DNA of 64,000 bases from assembly GCF_900107685.1 (NCBI RefSeq), contig NZ_FNRQ01000001.1, positions 434,001-498,000 of the forward strand, written 5' to 3'. Below the pieces are notes generated by a model that searched no databases, was not told where the DNA came from, and saw only the letters and a program-made list of their open reading frames with translations. Source of the DNA: Paraburkholderia sartisoli. Lineage in GTDB: Bacteria; Pseudomonadota; Gammaproteobacteria; Burkholderiales; Burkholderiaceae. A program made the position numbers and the translations under genes. This document shows, in pieces, positions 1 to 8,268 of the stretch (position 1 is the stretch's first letter; every line of letters begins with the position of its first letter).

Positions 1-1253
1 GCCAGCAAGATGCCGCTATGCAGCAGTGGCGAGAGCGCCGGCGGCAGCTTCGAGAAGAACTGCGGCGACACGACCGGCACGAGGCCAAGCCCGACGCTCA
101 CCGCGACGATGAAGAGGTTGTGGTGATTCTTCACGAAGTCGACCTTCGAGAGCACCTTGATGCCGTTTGCCGCGACCATCCCGAACATCACGATGCCGGC
201 GCCGCCGAGCACGAATGCCGGCACCGACGCGACCACCTGCGCCATCTTCGGAAAGAGGCCGAGCAGCACGAGGATCACGCCGCCCATCGCGCAGACAAAC
301 CGGCTCTTCACGCCCGTCACGCCGATCAGCCCGACGTTCTGCGAGAACGACGTGTGCGGGAACGAGTTGAAGATGCCGCCGAGCAGCGTACCGAGCCCGT
401 CGACGCGCAGGCCGCGCACCAGCGTCTTCTGGTCCACCGGCCGGTCGACCATGTCGCCGACCGCGAGGAACATGCCCGTCGATTCGATGAACGTGACGAA
501 CATCACGGTCACCATCGTCGCGATCGAGAGCGGATCGAAGTGCGGCAAGCCGAAGTGGAACGGCATCACGAAGCCGACCCACGGCGCCGCCGTCACGCCG
601 TCCATGTTGACACGGCCGAGCAGCGCGGCGATCACGAAGCCCGCGACGATGCCAAGCAGCACGGAAATGTTCGCGACAAAGCCCTTGCCGAACTTGTTGA
701 TCAGGAGAATCAGCATCAGCACGACAAACGACAGGCCCAGATAGACGGGATTGCCGTAATCCGGATTGCCGACACCGCCCGCCGCCCAGTTGATGCCGAC
801 TTCCATCAGCGAGAGCCCGATCACCGAAATGACCACGCCGACCACGACGGGCGGAAAGAACCGCAGCAGCTTGCCGATCGCCGGCGCGAGCAGGATGCCG
901 ACAATGCCGGCGGCGATCGTCGAGCCGAAGATATCGAGAATGCCGAGCGACGGATTGGTGCCGATCGCGACCATCGGGCCGACGGCGGCGAACGTGCAGC
1001 CCATGATCACCGGCAGACGGATGCCGAAGATCCACAGGCCGAGCGTCTGGATCAGCGTGGCGATACCGCATGAAAACAGGTCGGCGCTGATGAGAAACGC
1101 GATCTGGTCCTTGGGCAGCTTGAGGGCGCTGCCGATGATCAGCGGAACGGCGACCGCTCCGGCGTACATGACGAGCACATGCTGGATGCCCAGTGTCAGC
1201 AACTGGCCGGCGGGCAGCCGCTCGTCGCACGGGTGAACCGTGTTCGATTGCAT
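1..1253 (-). CDS. NCS2-family nucleobase (xanthine/urate-type) permease, C-terminus cut by window edge
   Basis: Inner-membrane nucleobase:cation symporter, probably for a purine such as xanthine or urate. Translating back from ATG 1253-1251 gives at least 417 residues with regularly spaced hydrophobic segments. A QH pair (24-25) lies in the first helix, a conserved FIESTG stretch contains Glu257, and the NCS2 signature QNVG...TGVKSR occupies about 305-318; in this family these Glu and Asn/Gln positions line the substrate site. The start follows a purine-rich GGAGAGAGAC. It is divergent from the FGGY kinase. The stop codon lies outside the window. The family is secure; the exact substrate is not readable from sequence alone. 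Confidence 0.9.
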   Translation of the reverse strand, partial: MQSNTVHPCDERLPAGQLLTLGIQHVLVMYAGAVAVPLIIGSALKLPKDQIAFLISADLFSCGIATLIQTLGLWIFGIRLPVIMGCTFAAVGPMVAIGTNPSLGILDIFGSTIAAGIVGILLAPAIGKLLRFFPPVVVGVVISVIGLSLMEVGINWAAGGVGNPDYGNPVYLGLSFVVLMLILLINKFGKGFVANISVLLGIVAGFVIAALLGRVNMDGVTAAPWVGFVMPFHFGLPHFDPLSIATMVTVMFVTFIESTGMFLAVGDMVDRPVDQKTLVRGLRVDGLGTLLGGIFNSFPHTSFSQNVGLIGVTGVKSRFVCAMGGVILVLLGLFPKMAQVVASVPAFVLGGAGIVMFGMVAANGIKVLSKVDFVKNHHNLFIVAVSVGLGLVPVVSPQFFSKLPPALSPLLHSGILL

Positions 1254-1644
1254 TTTGTCTCTCTCCACATCTCGTTTTCGGGATGACTCCAAGGTAGGGG
1301 GAACGAAAAGATGCAACAAGACCGCTGTGGCCTATTCCGGGCTTCGCGGCGATCATATACGCGCGGTACATTTGAAAGCTGCGTGAAATGCGCGCTCATC
1401 GCAAACCGGCGCTCAGGCCCGTGGGGCGGAGTACCGCGCGAATGCAGCCGCCGAAGCCCTTGCGTCGCGATATGTGTGAAAATCGATGAAGCGTATTCGA
1501 CGCAGCGCATAGTGTCGTTTCGACGCGCTCGCTCGTCTGGCCGGGTTAACCCGCGATTTGCGCTTTTGACGTAGCGGATGCATCGCGCGGAAAGCCGCCT
1601 GTTTTCGCACCCGTTTTCCCCTCTTTTTCGACCTTTCCTCGCCC
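1254..1644. other. Intergenic region between divergent permease and kinase genes
   Basis: About 390 bases without a supportable gene. It must hold the promoters for both divergent genes, but I found no convincing -35/-10 pair. Short open frames here have no recognisable protein features. Confidence 0.5.
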
Positions 1645-3075
1645 ATGCGTTTTCTTGGCATCGACCTCGGCACCGGTTCACTGAAACTTTCGACCGTCGA
1701 TGAAGCAGGGCGCGAACGTGCGACGGCGAGCGTCGCGTATGCGATCGCGACGCCGCATCCCGGCTGGGCCGAAACGTCGGTCGACACGTGGTGGCGCGCC
1801 CTGTGCGACGCGGCGGCGAAGCTGCCCGCCGCCGAGCGCGACGACGTTCGCGCGATCGGTTTTTCCGGGCAGATGCACGGCGTCGTGCTTACCGATGGGC
1901 ACGGCCGCGCGGTGCGCCCCGCGATGCTGTGGCCCGATACGCGCGCGCTGTCGCTGCTCGATGCATGGCCCGACCCGCAGCCCAACCCTGTTGCGCCCGG
2001 CATGGCGGGCCCGCTGCTGCGCTGGATCATGCTGAACGAGCCGCACACCGTGGACGCCACGCGCTGGGCCCTGCAACCGAAAGACTGGCTGCGCGTCGCG
2101 CTGGGCGGCGCGTTCGTCACCGATCCGTCCGATGCGTGCGCGACCGCGCTCGCCGATCCGGCCGGCGTCTGGGATCACGCGATGCTCGACCGGCTCGGCG
2201 TACCGCACGCATGGTTCGCGCCGCTCGCGCCTTCGTACGCATCGGGCGGCGTGCTCTCCGACGAAGCGGCGCGCGCGCTGGGCCTGCGTGCCGGCATCAC
2301 GCTCGCGACGGGCGCGGCCGATACACCGTGTGCCGCGTTCGGCAGCGGTCTTGCAAACGATGGCGACGCGCTGCTCACCACCGGCAGCGGCGGCCAGATC
2401 GTCGTGCTCGCGACCGGTGAGCCGGCCGCCGCGCGCGGGCTGCATCGCTATCGCGCGGCAACCGACCACTGGTACCGGATGGCGGCCATGCAGAACGTCG
2501 GCGTCGCGCTCGAAGCGGTGCGCGGCTGGCTGTCGTACGCATGGACGGACGCCTATCGCGATGCGTTCGCCGATGACGCCGCACCCGGCCTCACGTTCCT
2601 TCCATATCTCACCGGCGAGCGCTCGCCGTGGCTCAACCCGTCGGCGCGAGGCGGCTGGCTCGGGCTCGCGCTCGGTCATTCGCGCGGCACGATGATGCGC
2701 GCCGCATTCGAAGGCGGCGCGTTTTCGTTGCGTGCGGGGCTCGACGCGATCCGCCGCAGTGGCGTCGAAGTGACGACGCTGCGGCTCGCGGGCGGCGGCT
2801 CCGTCGATGCACGCTGGCGGCAGATGCTCGCCGACGCGCTCGATGTCGAGCTGCACGCGGTCGATTGTCCTGACGCGGCGGGGCGCGGTGCTGCGATACT
2901 GGGCGGTCTTGCGGGCGGTCACTGGCACGCGTCCGACCTGGCGTCGCTGGCGCCGGCGACAACCCGCGTCGCGGGTCCGCGGGACGATCGCGCGCTGGCC
3001 GCCCGCTATGCACGCTTCCTCGATCTTTACGCACGCGTGGAGGACTGGTTTCCTGCGTCCGCCGCGCCTGACTGA
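1645..3075 (+). CDS. FGGY-family carbohydrate kinase, xylulokinase-like
   Basis: ATP-dependent sugar kinase, most like xylulokinase (D-xylulose to D-xylulose 5-phosphate), 476 residues, a usual XylB length. The N-terminal phosphate-binding motif DLGTGS is at 7-12, the GQMHG substrate motif at 75-79, and the candidate catalytic Asp226 lies in [19 protein letters not shown] and LAGGGS are typical C-lobe motifs. It sits 67 bases upstream of frmA on the same strand, so co-transcription is possible. A second, more canonical xylulokinase lies in the polyol island at 15514-16995. In this copy the usual GGGDNA around the catalytic Asp reads GAADTP, so another ketose or polyol substrate is possible. 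Confidence 0.8.
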   Translation: MRFLGIDLGTGSLKLSTVDEAGRERATASVAYAIATPHPGWAETSVDTWWRALCDAAAKLPAAERDDVRAIGFSGQMHGVVLTDGHGRAVRPAMLWPDTRALSLLDAWPDPQPNPVAPGMAGPLLRWIMLNEPHTVDATRWALQPKDWLRVALGGAFVTDPSDACATALADPAGVWDHAMLDRLGVPHAWFAPLAPSYASGGVLSDEAARALGLRAGITLATGAADTPCAAFGSGLANDGDALLTTGSGGQIVVLATGEPAAARGLHRYRAATDHWYRMAAMQNVGVALEAVRGWLSYAWTDAYRDAFADDAAPGLTFLPYLTGERSPWLNPSARGGWLGLALGHSRGTMMRAAFEGGAFSLRAGLDAIRRSGVEVTTLRLAGGGSVDARWRQMLADALDVELHAVDCPDAAGRGAAILGGLAGGHWHASDLASLAPATTRVAGPRDDRALAARYARFLDLYARVEDWFPASAAPD

Positions 3076-3142
3076 ATTTGCAACGTGGCGATCGGCGCCT
3101 GGCATCGATCGTCGCATCTACCGACCTTTAGGAGCATTCACG

Positions 3143-4249
3143 ATGAAGACCAAAGCAGCCATCGCATGGAAAGCGGGCGCACCACTCACGATCGAGGAAG
3201 TCGATCTCGAAGGCCCGCGTGCGGGTGAAGTGCTGATCGAGGTGAAGGCCACGGGCATCTGTCACACCGATTACTACACGCTCTCGGGCGCGGACCCGGA
3301 AGGCATCTTCCCGGCGATTCTGGGCCATGAAGGCGCAGGCGTGATCGTCGATGTGGGCCCGGGCGTGGGCACGCTGAAGAAGGGCGACCACGTGATTCCG
3401 CTCTACACGCCGGAATGCCGCCAGTGCAAGTTCTGCCTGTCGCGCAAGACCAACCTGTGCCAGGCGATCCGCTCGACGCAGGGCCGTGGCCTGATGCCCG
3501 ATGCCACGTCGCGTTTCTCGCTCGACGGCAAGCCGCTCTTTCACTACATGGGCACGTCGACGTTTTCGAACTACATCGTCGTGCCGGAAATCGCGGTGGC
3601 GAAGGTGCGCGAAGACGCCCCGTTCGACAAGATCTGCTACATCGGGTGCGGCGTGACGACGGGTGTCGGGGCGGTCGTGTACTCGGCGAAGGTCGAGGCG
3701 GGCGCGAACGTGGTGGTGTTCGGTCTCGGCGGAATCGGCCTGAACGTGATTCAGGGCGCCAAAATGGTTGGCGCGGACAGGATCATTGGCGTCGACCTGA
3801 ACCCGGGTCGCGTCGAACTGGCGAAGAAGTTCGGCATGACGCACTTCATCAACCCGAACGAAGTCGAGAACGTCGTCGATCACATCGTGCAACTCACCGA
3901 TGGCGGCGCGGACTATTCGTTCGAATGCATCGGCAACACGAAGGTGATGCGTCAGGCGCTGGAATGCACGCACAAGGGCTGGGGCCAGTCGTTCATCATC
4001 GGCGTGGCCGCGGCGGGCGAGGAGATCAGCACGCGTCCGTTCCAGCTCGTGACGGGCCGCGAATGGAAAGGCTCCGCGTTCGGCGGCGCGCGCGGGCGCA
4101 CCGACGTGCCGAAGATCGTCGACTGGTACATGGAAGGCAAGATCAACATCGACGACCTGATCACGCACCGTCTGCCGCTCGAGCGCATCAACGAGGGCTT
4201 CGATCTGATGAAGAAGGGCGAGTCGATCCGCTCCGTCGTGCTGTACTGA
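3143..4249 (+). CDS. frmA: S-(hydroxymethyl)glutathione dehydrogenase / class III alcohol dehydrogenase
   Basis: Oxidises S-hydroxymethylglutathione (formaldehyde plus glutathione) to S-formylglutathione with NAD+, in the cytoplasm. The 368-residue product has the zinc MDR layout: catalytic zinc ligands Cys40, His62 and Cys169, structural zinc Cys92, Cys95, Cys98 and Cys106, and the nucleotide motif GLGGIG at 194-199. An AGGAG about 9 bases before ATG 3143 fixes the start; the reading frame continues further upstream but overlaps the kinase gene. fghA follows after 17 bases, giving the complete two-step formaldehyde detoxification pair. No FrmR-type repressor gene is adjacent. Also named adhC or flhA. 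Confidence 0.96.
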   Translation: MKTKAAIAWKAGAPLTIEEVDLEGPRAGEVLIEVKATGICHTDYYTLSGADPEGIFPAILGHEGAGVIVDVGPGVGTLKKGDHVIPLYTPECRQCKFCLSRKTNLCQAIRSTQGRGLMPDATSRFSLDGKPLFHYMGTSTFSNYIVVPEIAVAKVREDAPFDKICYIGCGVTTGVGAVVYSAKVEAGANVVVFGLGGIGLNVIQGAKMVGADRIIGVDLNPGRVELAKKFGMTHFINPNEVENVVDHIVQLTDGGADYSFECIGNTKVMRQALECTHKGWGQSFIIGVAAAGEEISTRPFQLVTGREWKGSAFGGARGRTDVPKIVDWYMEGKINIDDLITHRLPLERINEGFDLMKKGESIRSVVLY

Positions 4250-4266
4250 AGCAACGGAGATCCCCC

Positions 4267-5112
4267 ATGCTCGAACTACTGTCTTCGCATGCTTGCTTCG
4301 GTGGCGTGCAGCGGTTCTATCGTCACGATTCGACGACCATCGGCCTGCCGATGCGCTTCTCGGTCTATCTGCCGCCGCAGGCGTCGCACGGCAACGTGCC
4401 GGCGCTGTTTTATCTGGCCGGTTTGACCTGCACCGAGGAAACGTTTCCGATCAAGGCGGGCGCGCAGCGCCTTGCCGCGCGGCACGGCATCGCGCTGATC
4501 GCACCCGATACGAGCCCGCGTGGCGCCGGTATACCGAACGAAAGCGCGGCGTGGGACTTCGGCGTCGGCGCGGGTTTCTACGTCGACGCGACGCAGGCAC
4601 CGTGGTCGAAGCATTTCCGCATGTACTCGTACGTGCGCGACGAACTGCGCGAAACCGTGCTGGCGAATCTCGCGATCGATGGCGCGCGGCTTGGCATTTT
4701 CGGTCACTCGATGGGCGGGCACGGCGCGTTGATGATGGCGCTGCGCAATCCGGAAATCTTCCGCTCGGTGTCGGCGTTCGCGCCGATCGCGGCGCCGTCG
4801 CGGTGTCCGTGGGGCGTGAAGGCGTTCACCGGCTATCTCGGCGAAGATCGCGGCGCGTGGCAGCAGTACGATTCGAGCGAACTGGTGGCGCGCGCATCGC
4901 ACACATTCGCCGAAGGCATTCTGATCGATCAGGGCATGGCCGACCAGTTTCTCGCCGAACAGCTGAATCCGGATGTGTTCGAAGCAGCGTGCCGCGCCGC
5001 GGGACAACCGCTCACGCTGCGTCGGCACGAAGGCTACGATCACGGCTATTACTTCATCCAGAGTTTTATCGAGGACCATCTCGCGCATCACGCGAAGGTG
5101 CTGCTCGGATAA
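4267..5112 (+). CDS. fghA: S-formylglutathione hydrolase
   Basis: Hydrolyses S-formylglutathione to formate and glutathione, the second step after FrmA. The protein has 281 residues, the usual length of the esterase-D family. The nucleophile Ser148 is in GHSMGG, with candidate acid Asp226 and His259 (YDHGYYF). ATG 4267 lies 17 bases after the frmA stop, preceded by CGGAG. A strong bidirectional terminator follows at 5143-5174 and separates it from the convergent znuB. Also known as frmB. Confidence 0.95.
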   Translation: MLELLSSHACFGGVQRFYRHDSTTIGLPMRFSVYLPPQASHGNVPALFYLAGLTCTEETFPIKAGAQRLAARHGIALIAPDTSPRGAGIPNESAAWDFGVGAGFYVDATQAPWSKHFRMYSYVRDELRETVLANLAIDGARLGIFGHSMGGHGALMMALRNPEIFRSVSAFAPIAAPSRCPWGVKAFTGYLGEDRGAWQQYDSSELVARASHTFAEGILIDQGMADQFLAEQLNPDVFEAACRAAGQPLTLRRHEGYDHGYYFIQSFIEDHLAHHAKVLLG

Positions 5113-5142
5113 GCGCCGCGTCCAGAAGCACGACGTAAAAAA

Positions 5143-5174
5143 GGACGCCGGAGATGATCCGGCGTCCCTTTTTT
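5143..5174. terminator. Bidirectional intrinsic terminator between fghA and znuB
   Basis: A perfect 10-bp stem (GGACGCCGGA with TCCGGCGTCC), a 5-base loop and a T run on the plus strand. The A run before the stem serves the minus strand. It lies between convergent genes. Confidence 0.9.
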
Positions 5175-5191
5175 GTGGGCAAAACCGACGG

Positions 5192-5974
5192 CTAGCGTTG
5201 ACGCAACAGGCTTGCGCCGTACACGAGCGCGGCGAGCGCGGTGATCCAGAAGCTCGTCGGCCAGTCGGTGTAGAACGCGAGCGTGACGCCCAGCCACGCC
5301 TGCGCGAGCGCGAGCAGCGCGGCGAGAATGAGGCCGGTGGACAGGCGCGTCGTGAGATTCTGCGCGGCCGCCGCCGGGCCCACCATCAGCGTGAAGACGA
5401 GCAGCACGCCGACGATCTGCGTACACGCCGCGACGGCGAGCGCGGCGATCGCGAGAAACAGCACCGACACGAGCCGCGGCGATACGCCTTTTGCTTCGGC
5501 GAGTTCGGGCTGCAGCGACGCGAACAGCAGCGGCCGCATGATCGCCGCGAGCGCCAGCAGACTGACGATGCCGAGGCCGGTGAGCACCGCGAGCGTCGAC
5601 GTGTTCACGCCGAGCACGTTGCCGAACAGCAGCGCGGTGACCTGCGTCGCGTAAGCGGTGAAGAAGTGCAGGAACAGCAGGCCGAAGCCGAGCGCGAGCG
5701 AGAGAATCACGCCAATCGCGACGTCGCGTCCGGCCAGCCGCTCACCGAGCGCGCCCATGCCAACGCCCGCGGCGAGCGTGAAGCCGATCATTCCCCAGAT
5801 CGGCGAGACGCCGATCAGCACGGCGCCGGTCGCGCCGGTAAAGCCGACGTGTGACAGCGCGTGGCCGGCGAACGTCTGCCCGCGCATCACCAGAAAATAG
5901 CCGACGACGCCCGCCAGCACCGCGACGATCCCCGACGCGGCGAATGCGTTCACCATGAAATCGTATTCAAACAT
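5192..5974 (-). CDS. znuB: Zinc ABC transporter permease
   Basis: Membrane permease of a high-affinity zinc importer, 260 residues, ABC-3 family. The whole chain is a series of hydrophobic helices (about eight) starting right after MFEYDFM. ATG 5974 was chosen because it matches the family N-terminus and overlaps the znuC stop by 8 bases, typical of translational coupling; the longer upstream frame only encodes the znuC His-rich tail in another frame. It is the last gene of the operon znuA-znuC-znuB. Confidence 0.93.
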   Translation of the reverse strand: MFEYDFMVNAFAASGIVAVLAGVVGYFLVMRGQTFAGHALSHVGFTGATGAVLIGVSPIWGMIGFTLAAGVGMGALGERLAGRDVAIGVILSLALGFGLLFLHFFTAYATQVTALLFGNVLGVNTSTLAVLTGLGIVSLLALAAIMRPLLFASLQPELAEAKGVSPRLVSVLFLAIAALAVAACTQIVGVLLVFTLMVGPAAAAQNLTTRLSTGLILAALLALAQAWLGVTLAFYTDWPTSFWITALAALVYGASLLRQR

Positions 5975-6890
5975 CGTGCGTGTGTCCGTGCGTCTTTGCG
6001 GGTGAATGCGCATGTCCATGGTCATGGCCGTGCGCGTGGCCGCCGCCATGGTCGTGGCCATGATCGTCTTCGTGTTCGTGGTCGCGCTTTTCGACTTCGA
6101 CGTCGCCGGACATCACGAAGATGCGTCCGTGTACGCGCATCACGTCGATCGTCGAACCGTAGAGCCGCGACAGCACGGGCTTCGTGATCACTTCGTCGAC
6201 GGTGCCGAGCGCCGCCACGCCGCTGCCGAGGTACAGCACGCGGTCGAGCGCGTGCAGCAGCGGGTTCAGTTCGTGCGCGGAGAACAGCACGGTGATGCCG
6301 AGCTCCTGCTGCACGCGCCGCACGAGTTCGACGACGCTCTTCTGATGATGCGGATCGAGGCTGATCAGCGGTTCGTCGAGCAGCAGCAGACGCGGATTGC
6401 CCAGCAGGCATTGCGCAAGCAGGAGCCGCTGACGCTCGCCGCCCGACAGCTCCGACAGCGGCCGCATCGCGAGTTCACGCGCGCCGACCAGTTCGAGCAC
6501 GCGATCGACTTCCTTGCGCGCCTGCGCGTTGTGATGCGGCAGGCCCCAGCGGTGTCCGTCGGCCGCCATCGCGACGAAGTCGCGGCCGCGCACGCGGCGG
6601 CCGGCGAGCGCGCTGCGCGTCTGCGGCATATAGCCGATCGACGGATTGCCCCGTTCGACCGTCTCGCCCAGCACGCGGATCGCGCCGCTCGCGGCCGGCA
6701 CGAGGCCGAGCACCGCGCGCATCAAGGTGGTCTTGCCCGCGCCGTTCGGCCCGAGCACGCCGATGAACTCGTTCTGGTTCACGACGAGGCTCGCGTCGCT
6801 CAGGATCGCGCGGCCGCCCATCTCGAGCGTGACGCGGTCGAGTTCAAGCACAGGTGCGGAGCCGCGCGGCGCGGCGCCAGTCGGTGTCAT
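5967..6890 (-). CDS. znuC: Zinc ABC transporter ATP-binding protein with histidine-rich C-terminal tail
   Basis: ATPase of the zinc importer, 307 residues. Walker A GPNGAGKT is at 47-54, the ABC signature LSGGERQ at 148-154, Walker B LLLLDEP at 168-174 and the switch His206. After the fold ends near residue 265 there is a tail with 14 histidines in about 35 residues (271-305), mixed with Asp, Glu and Gly. This looks like a metal-binding or metal-sensing extension; many ZnuC proteins have a shorter His-poor end. ATG 6890 overlaps the znuA stop as ATGA, and its own stop overlaps znuB. The role of the tail is inference. Confidence 0.93.
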   Translation of the reverse strand: MTPTGAAPRGSAPVLELDRVTLEMGGRAILSDASLVVNQNEFIGVLGPNGAGKTTLMRAVLGLVPAASGAIRVLGETVERGNPSIGYMPQTRSALAGRRVRGRDFVAMAADGHRWGLPHHNAQARKEVDRVLELVGARELAMRPLSELSGGERQRLLLAQCLLGNPRLLLLDEPLISLDPHHQKSVVELVRRVQQELGITVLFSAHELNPLLHALDRVLYLGSGVAALGTVDEVITKPVLSRLYGSTIDVMRVHGRIFVMSGDVEVEKRDHEHEDDHGHDHGGGHAHGHDHGHAHSPAKTHGHTHDV

Positions 6891-7837
6891 TGCGATTGTC
6901 CTTTTGCCTTGCCGGCAGCGTCGCCTTTTGCGAGCGCCGCGCCGAGGTCGTCGAGTTGCGACAGCATCCATTGCTGGAACGTCCGGCCGGCCGGTTGCGT
7001 CTCGGTGACGCTGACCGTCGGCACGTTCGACTGCTGTGCGAGCTGCAACATGCGTTTCGTGAGCGCCCCCGTTGCCTGGCTGTTGTAGATCAGCACGCGC
7101 ACCCGTTTGTCGCGCAGGTCGCGCTCGAACGCGGCGATGTCCGATGCGCTCGCTTCCGTGTCATTCATCGCGGCGAGCTGGAAACGCAGGTTCCGCATCT
7201 CCAGACCGATCGCGTCCGACATGTAGCCGAATACCGGCTCCGTTGCCGTGACGGGTGCGTGCGCATAGCTGGCGCGCAACGCGGCGATTTTCGCATCGAC
7301 CGGCTTCAGCGAATCCAGAAACGTCGCGAGGTTCGCATCGTACGCCGTTTTGTTCGAAGGATCAGCGGCGACGAGCGCCGCGCTCACCGCGCGCGCCACC
7401 GCCGGCATGGTGGAAGGCGCGTACCAGAGATGGGGATTGTCACCGCTCTTGTGGCCGGTGAGGTCCGCCGCGACGATCGTCGTGCGCTTCGCGTTCTTCG
7501 ATGCCCCGAGCAGCTTCGCCATCCACGGATCGTAGTCGGCGCCGTTGTACACGACAAGGCTCGCGTTCTGCAACGCGCGCGCCGTCTTCGGGCTGGCTTC
7601 GAACAGATGCGGATCCTGATCCGGATTGCTGAGGATGCTCACCACGCTCACATGATCGCCGCCCAGCTGGCGCACGACGTCGCCGTAGAAATTCTCCGCG
7701 GCCACCACTGGAATTTTCGTGCCGGCGGCGAAGGCGGGGTGGCCGGCCGCCAGCATGAGCGCGCCGGCTGTGAGACACGTCGATATAACGCGCGCGTGCC
7801 GCACGCGGTTCCACAGCGAGCCAGGTGTTCTCATCAT
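6887..7837 (-). CDS. znuA: Zinc ABC transporter periplasmic substrate-binding protein
   Basis: Cluster A-I (TroA-type) periplasmic metal-binding protein, 316 residues. The signal peptide runs to about residue 37 (...GHPAFA/A). Candidate ligands are His77 (DPHLFE) and His136 (NPHLWY). The third position, often His in ZnuA, is Glu200 (TEPVFGY). There is no His-rich loop like that of E. coli ZnuA, while the partner ATPase carries a His-rich tail. It is the first gene of znuACB, with ATGA overlap into znuC. The operon organisation and the upstream Zur-like site support zinc; manganese is less likely but not excluded. Confidence 0.88.
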   Translation of the reverse strand: MMRTPGSLWNRVRHARVISTCLTAGALMLAAGHPAFAAGTKIPVVAAENFYGDVVRQLGGDHVSVVSILSNPDQDPHLFEASPKTARALQNASLVVYNGADYDPWMAKLLGASKNAKRTTIVAADLTGHKSGDNPHLWYAPSTMPAVARAVSAALVAADPSNKTAYDANLATFLDSLKPVDAKIAALRASYAHAPVTATEPVFGYMSDAIGLEMRNLRFQLAAMNDTEASASDIAAFERDLRDKRVRVLIYNSQATGALTKRMLQLAQQSNVPTVSVTETQPAGRTFQQWMLSQLDDLGAALAKGDAAGKAKGQSQ

Positions 7838-7927
7838 GTTGTTTCCGGTCCTTGAAAGATGGGCGGGGCGCGGTGCAGGCGGTCAGGCAGGTTCGACGCC
7901 GGGGTCACCGTGTCGCGAGTCGTGAAT

Positions 7928-7940
7928 GATATAACATAAC
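7928..7940 (-). promoter_or_regulatory. Candidate Zur operator in the znuA promoter
   Basis: On the minus strand this reads GTTATGTTATATC, one mismatch from a GTTAT-N3-ATAAC palindrome, the core of gammaproteobacterial Zur boxes. It lies about 90 bases upstream of znuA, just downstream of a TTGTAC (complement of 7953-7958) that could be the -35. Repression by zinc-loaded Zur is inferred. Confidence 0.5.
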
Positions 7941-8016
7941 GTGATTTTTTTGGTACAACGCGTGCGCGCGCCAAGTGTTCGAGGACGGGGAGAGTCAGGC
8001 AGGAGGCGGGTAAACA

Positions 8017-8106
8017 CTGCCGCGTTGCAGCATCGAAATCCTGCATTGCGCCTTGACATGGCCCGATGCGTATCCGATCATTCGATCACCAACAGAGCAA
8101 TTGTTC
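8017..8106 (+). promoter_or_regulatory. Polyol regulatory module copy 1 (activator-like site, promoter, operator-like site)
   Basis: Contains TTGACA (8053-8058), an exact 17-base spacer and GATCAT (8076-8081). It is followed by ATTCGATCACC and AGAGCAATTGTTC (8094-8106). Upstream is GCCGCGTTGC (8019-8028) and GCATTGC (8043-8049). The same order and nearly the same bases occur upstream of dalD on the other strand (18634-18729), so the block is conserved between two operons of the same pathway. The -35/-10 assignment rests on this conservation. Confidence 0.72.
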
Positions 8107-8166
8107 GCGTAATGGGCGTTCGCTCACTGCGCAGGATGTAAAACGACCCAGCAATAAATTGCATGG

Positions 8167-8199
8167 GACCAGAGTAAGTGCTTTGCACTAACTCTGGTC
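8167..8199 (+). repeat. Covarying hairpin repeat, copy A
   Basis: Outer arms GACCAGAGT and ACTCTGGTC (9 bp) enclose an inner stem AGTGC/GCACT. It is preceded by GCATGG, as in other copies. It is the upstream member of a tandem pair in the leader of the polyol SDR operon, and lacks the AGGAGAC flank found beside copies B and D. Confidence 0.9.
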
Positions 8200-8220
8200 G
8201 ACCGCAAGTACCTTGCATGG

Positions 8221-8254
8221 GACCAGAGTAAGCGCTAAAGCGCTAACTCTGGTC
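8221..8254 (+). repeat. Covarying hairpin repeat, copy B, with flanking Shine-Dalgarno
   Basis: The outer arms are as in copy A; the inner stem AGCGC/GCGCT has a TAAA loop. The conserved flank GTCGACAGGAGAC follows directly, so the repeat unit supplies the ribosome-binding site for the TTG start at 8269. Copy D has the same arrangement before dalD. Confidence 0.92.
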
Positions 8255-8268
8255 GACAGGAGACAGCA

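Larger units (their letters stand above)
7838..8268. other. Divergent intergenic region between znuA and the polyol operon
   Basis: 431 bases without a gene. The left part holds the znuA promoter and Zur-like site. The right part holds the polyol regulatory module (8017-8106) followed by two tandem hairpin repeats (8167-8199, 8221-8254) that form the leader of the 8269 gene. Confidence 0.85.

Noticed and set aside
16..1371. 451-codon minus-strand frame at the left edge
   Set aside because: The permease frame, truncated by the edge, explains the region with a real protein family; the other frame is an Arg-rich shadow.
7834..8046. 70-codon minus-strand frame ahead of znuA
   Set aside because: Lies across the Zur-like site and promoter, no protein features.
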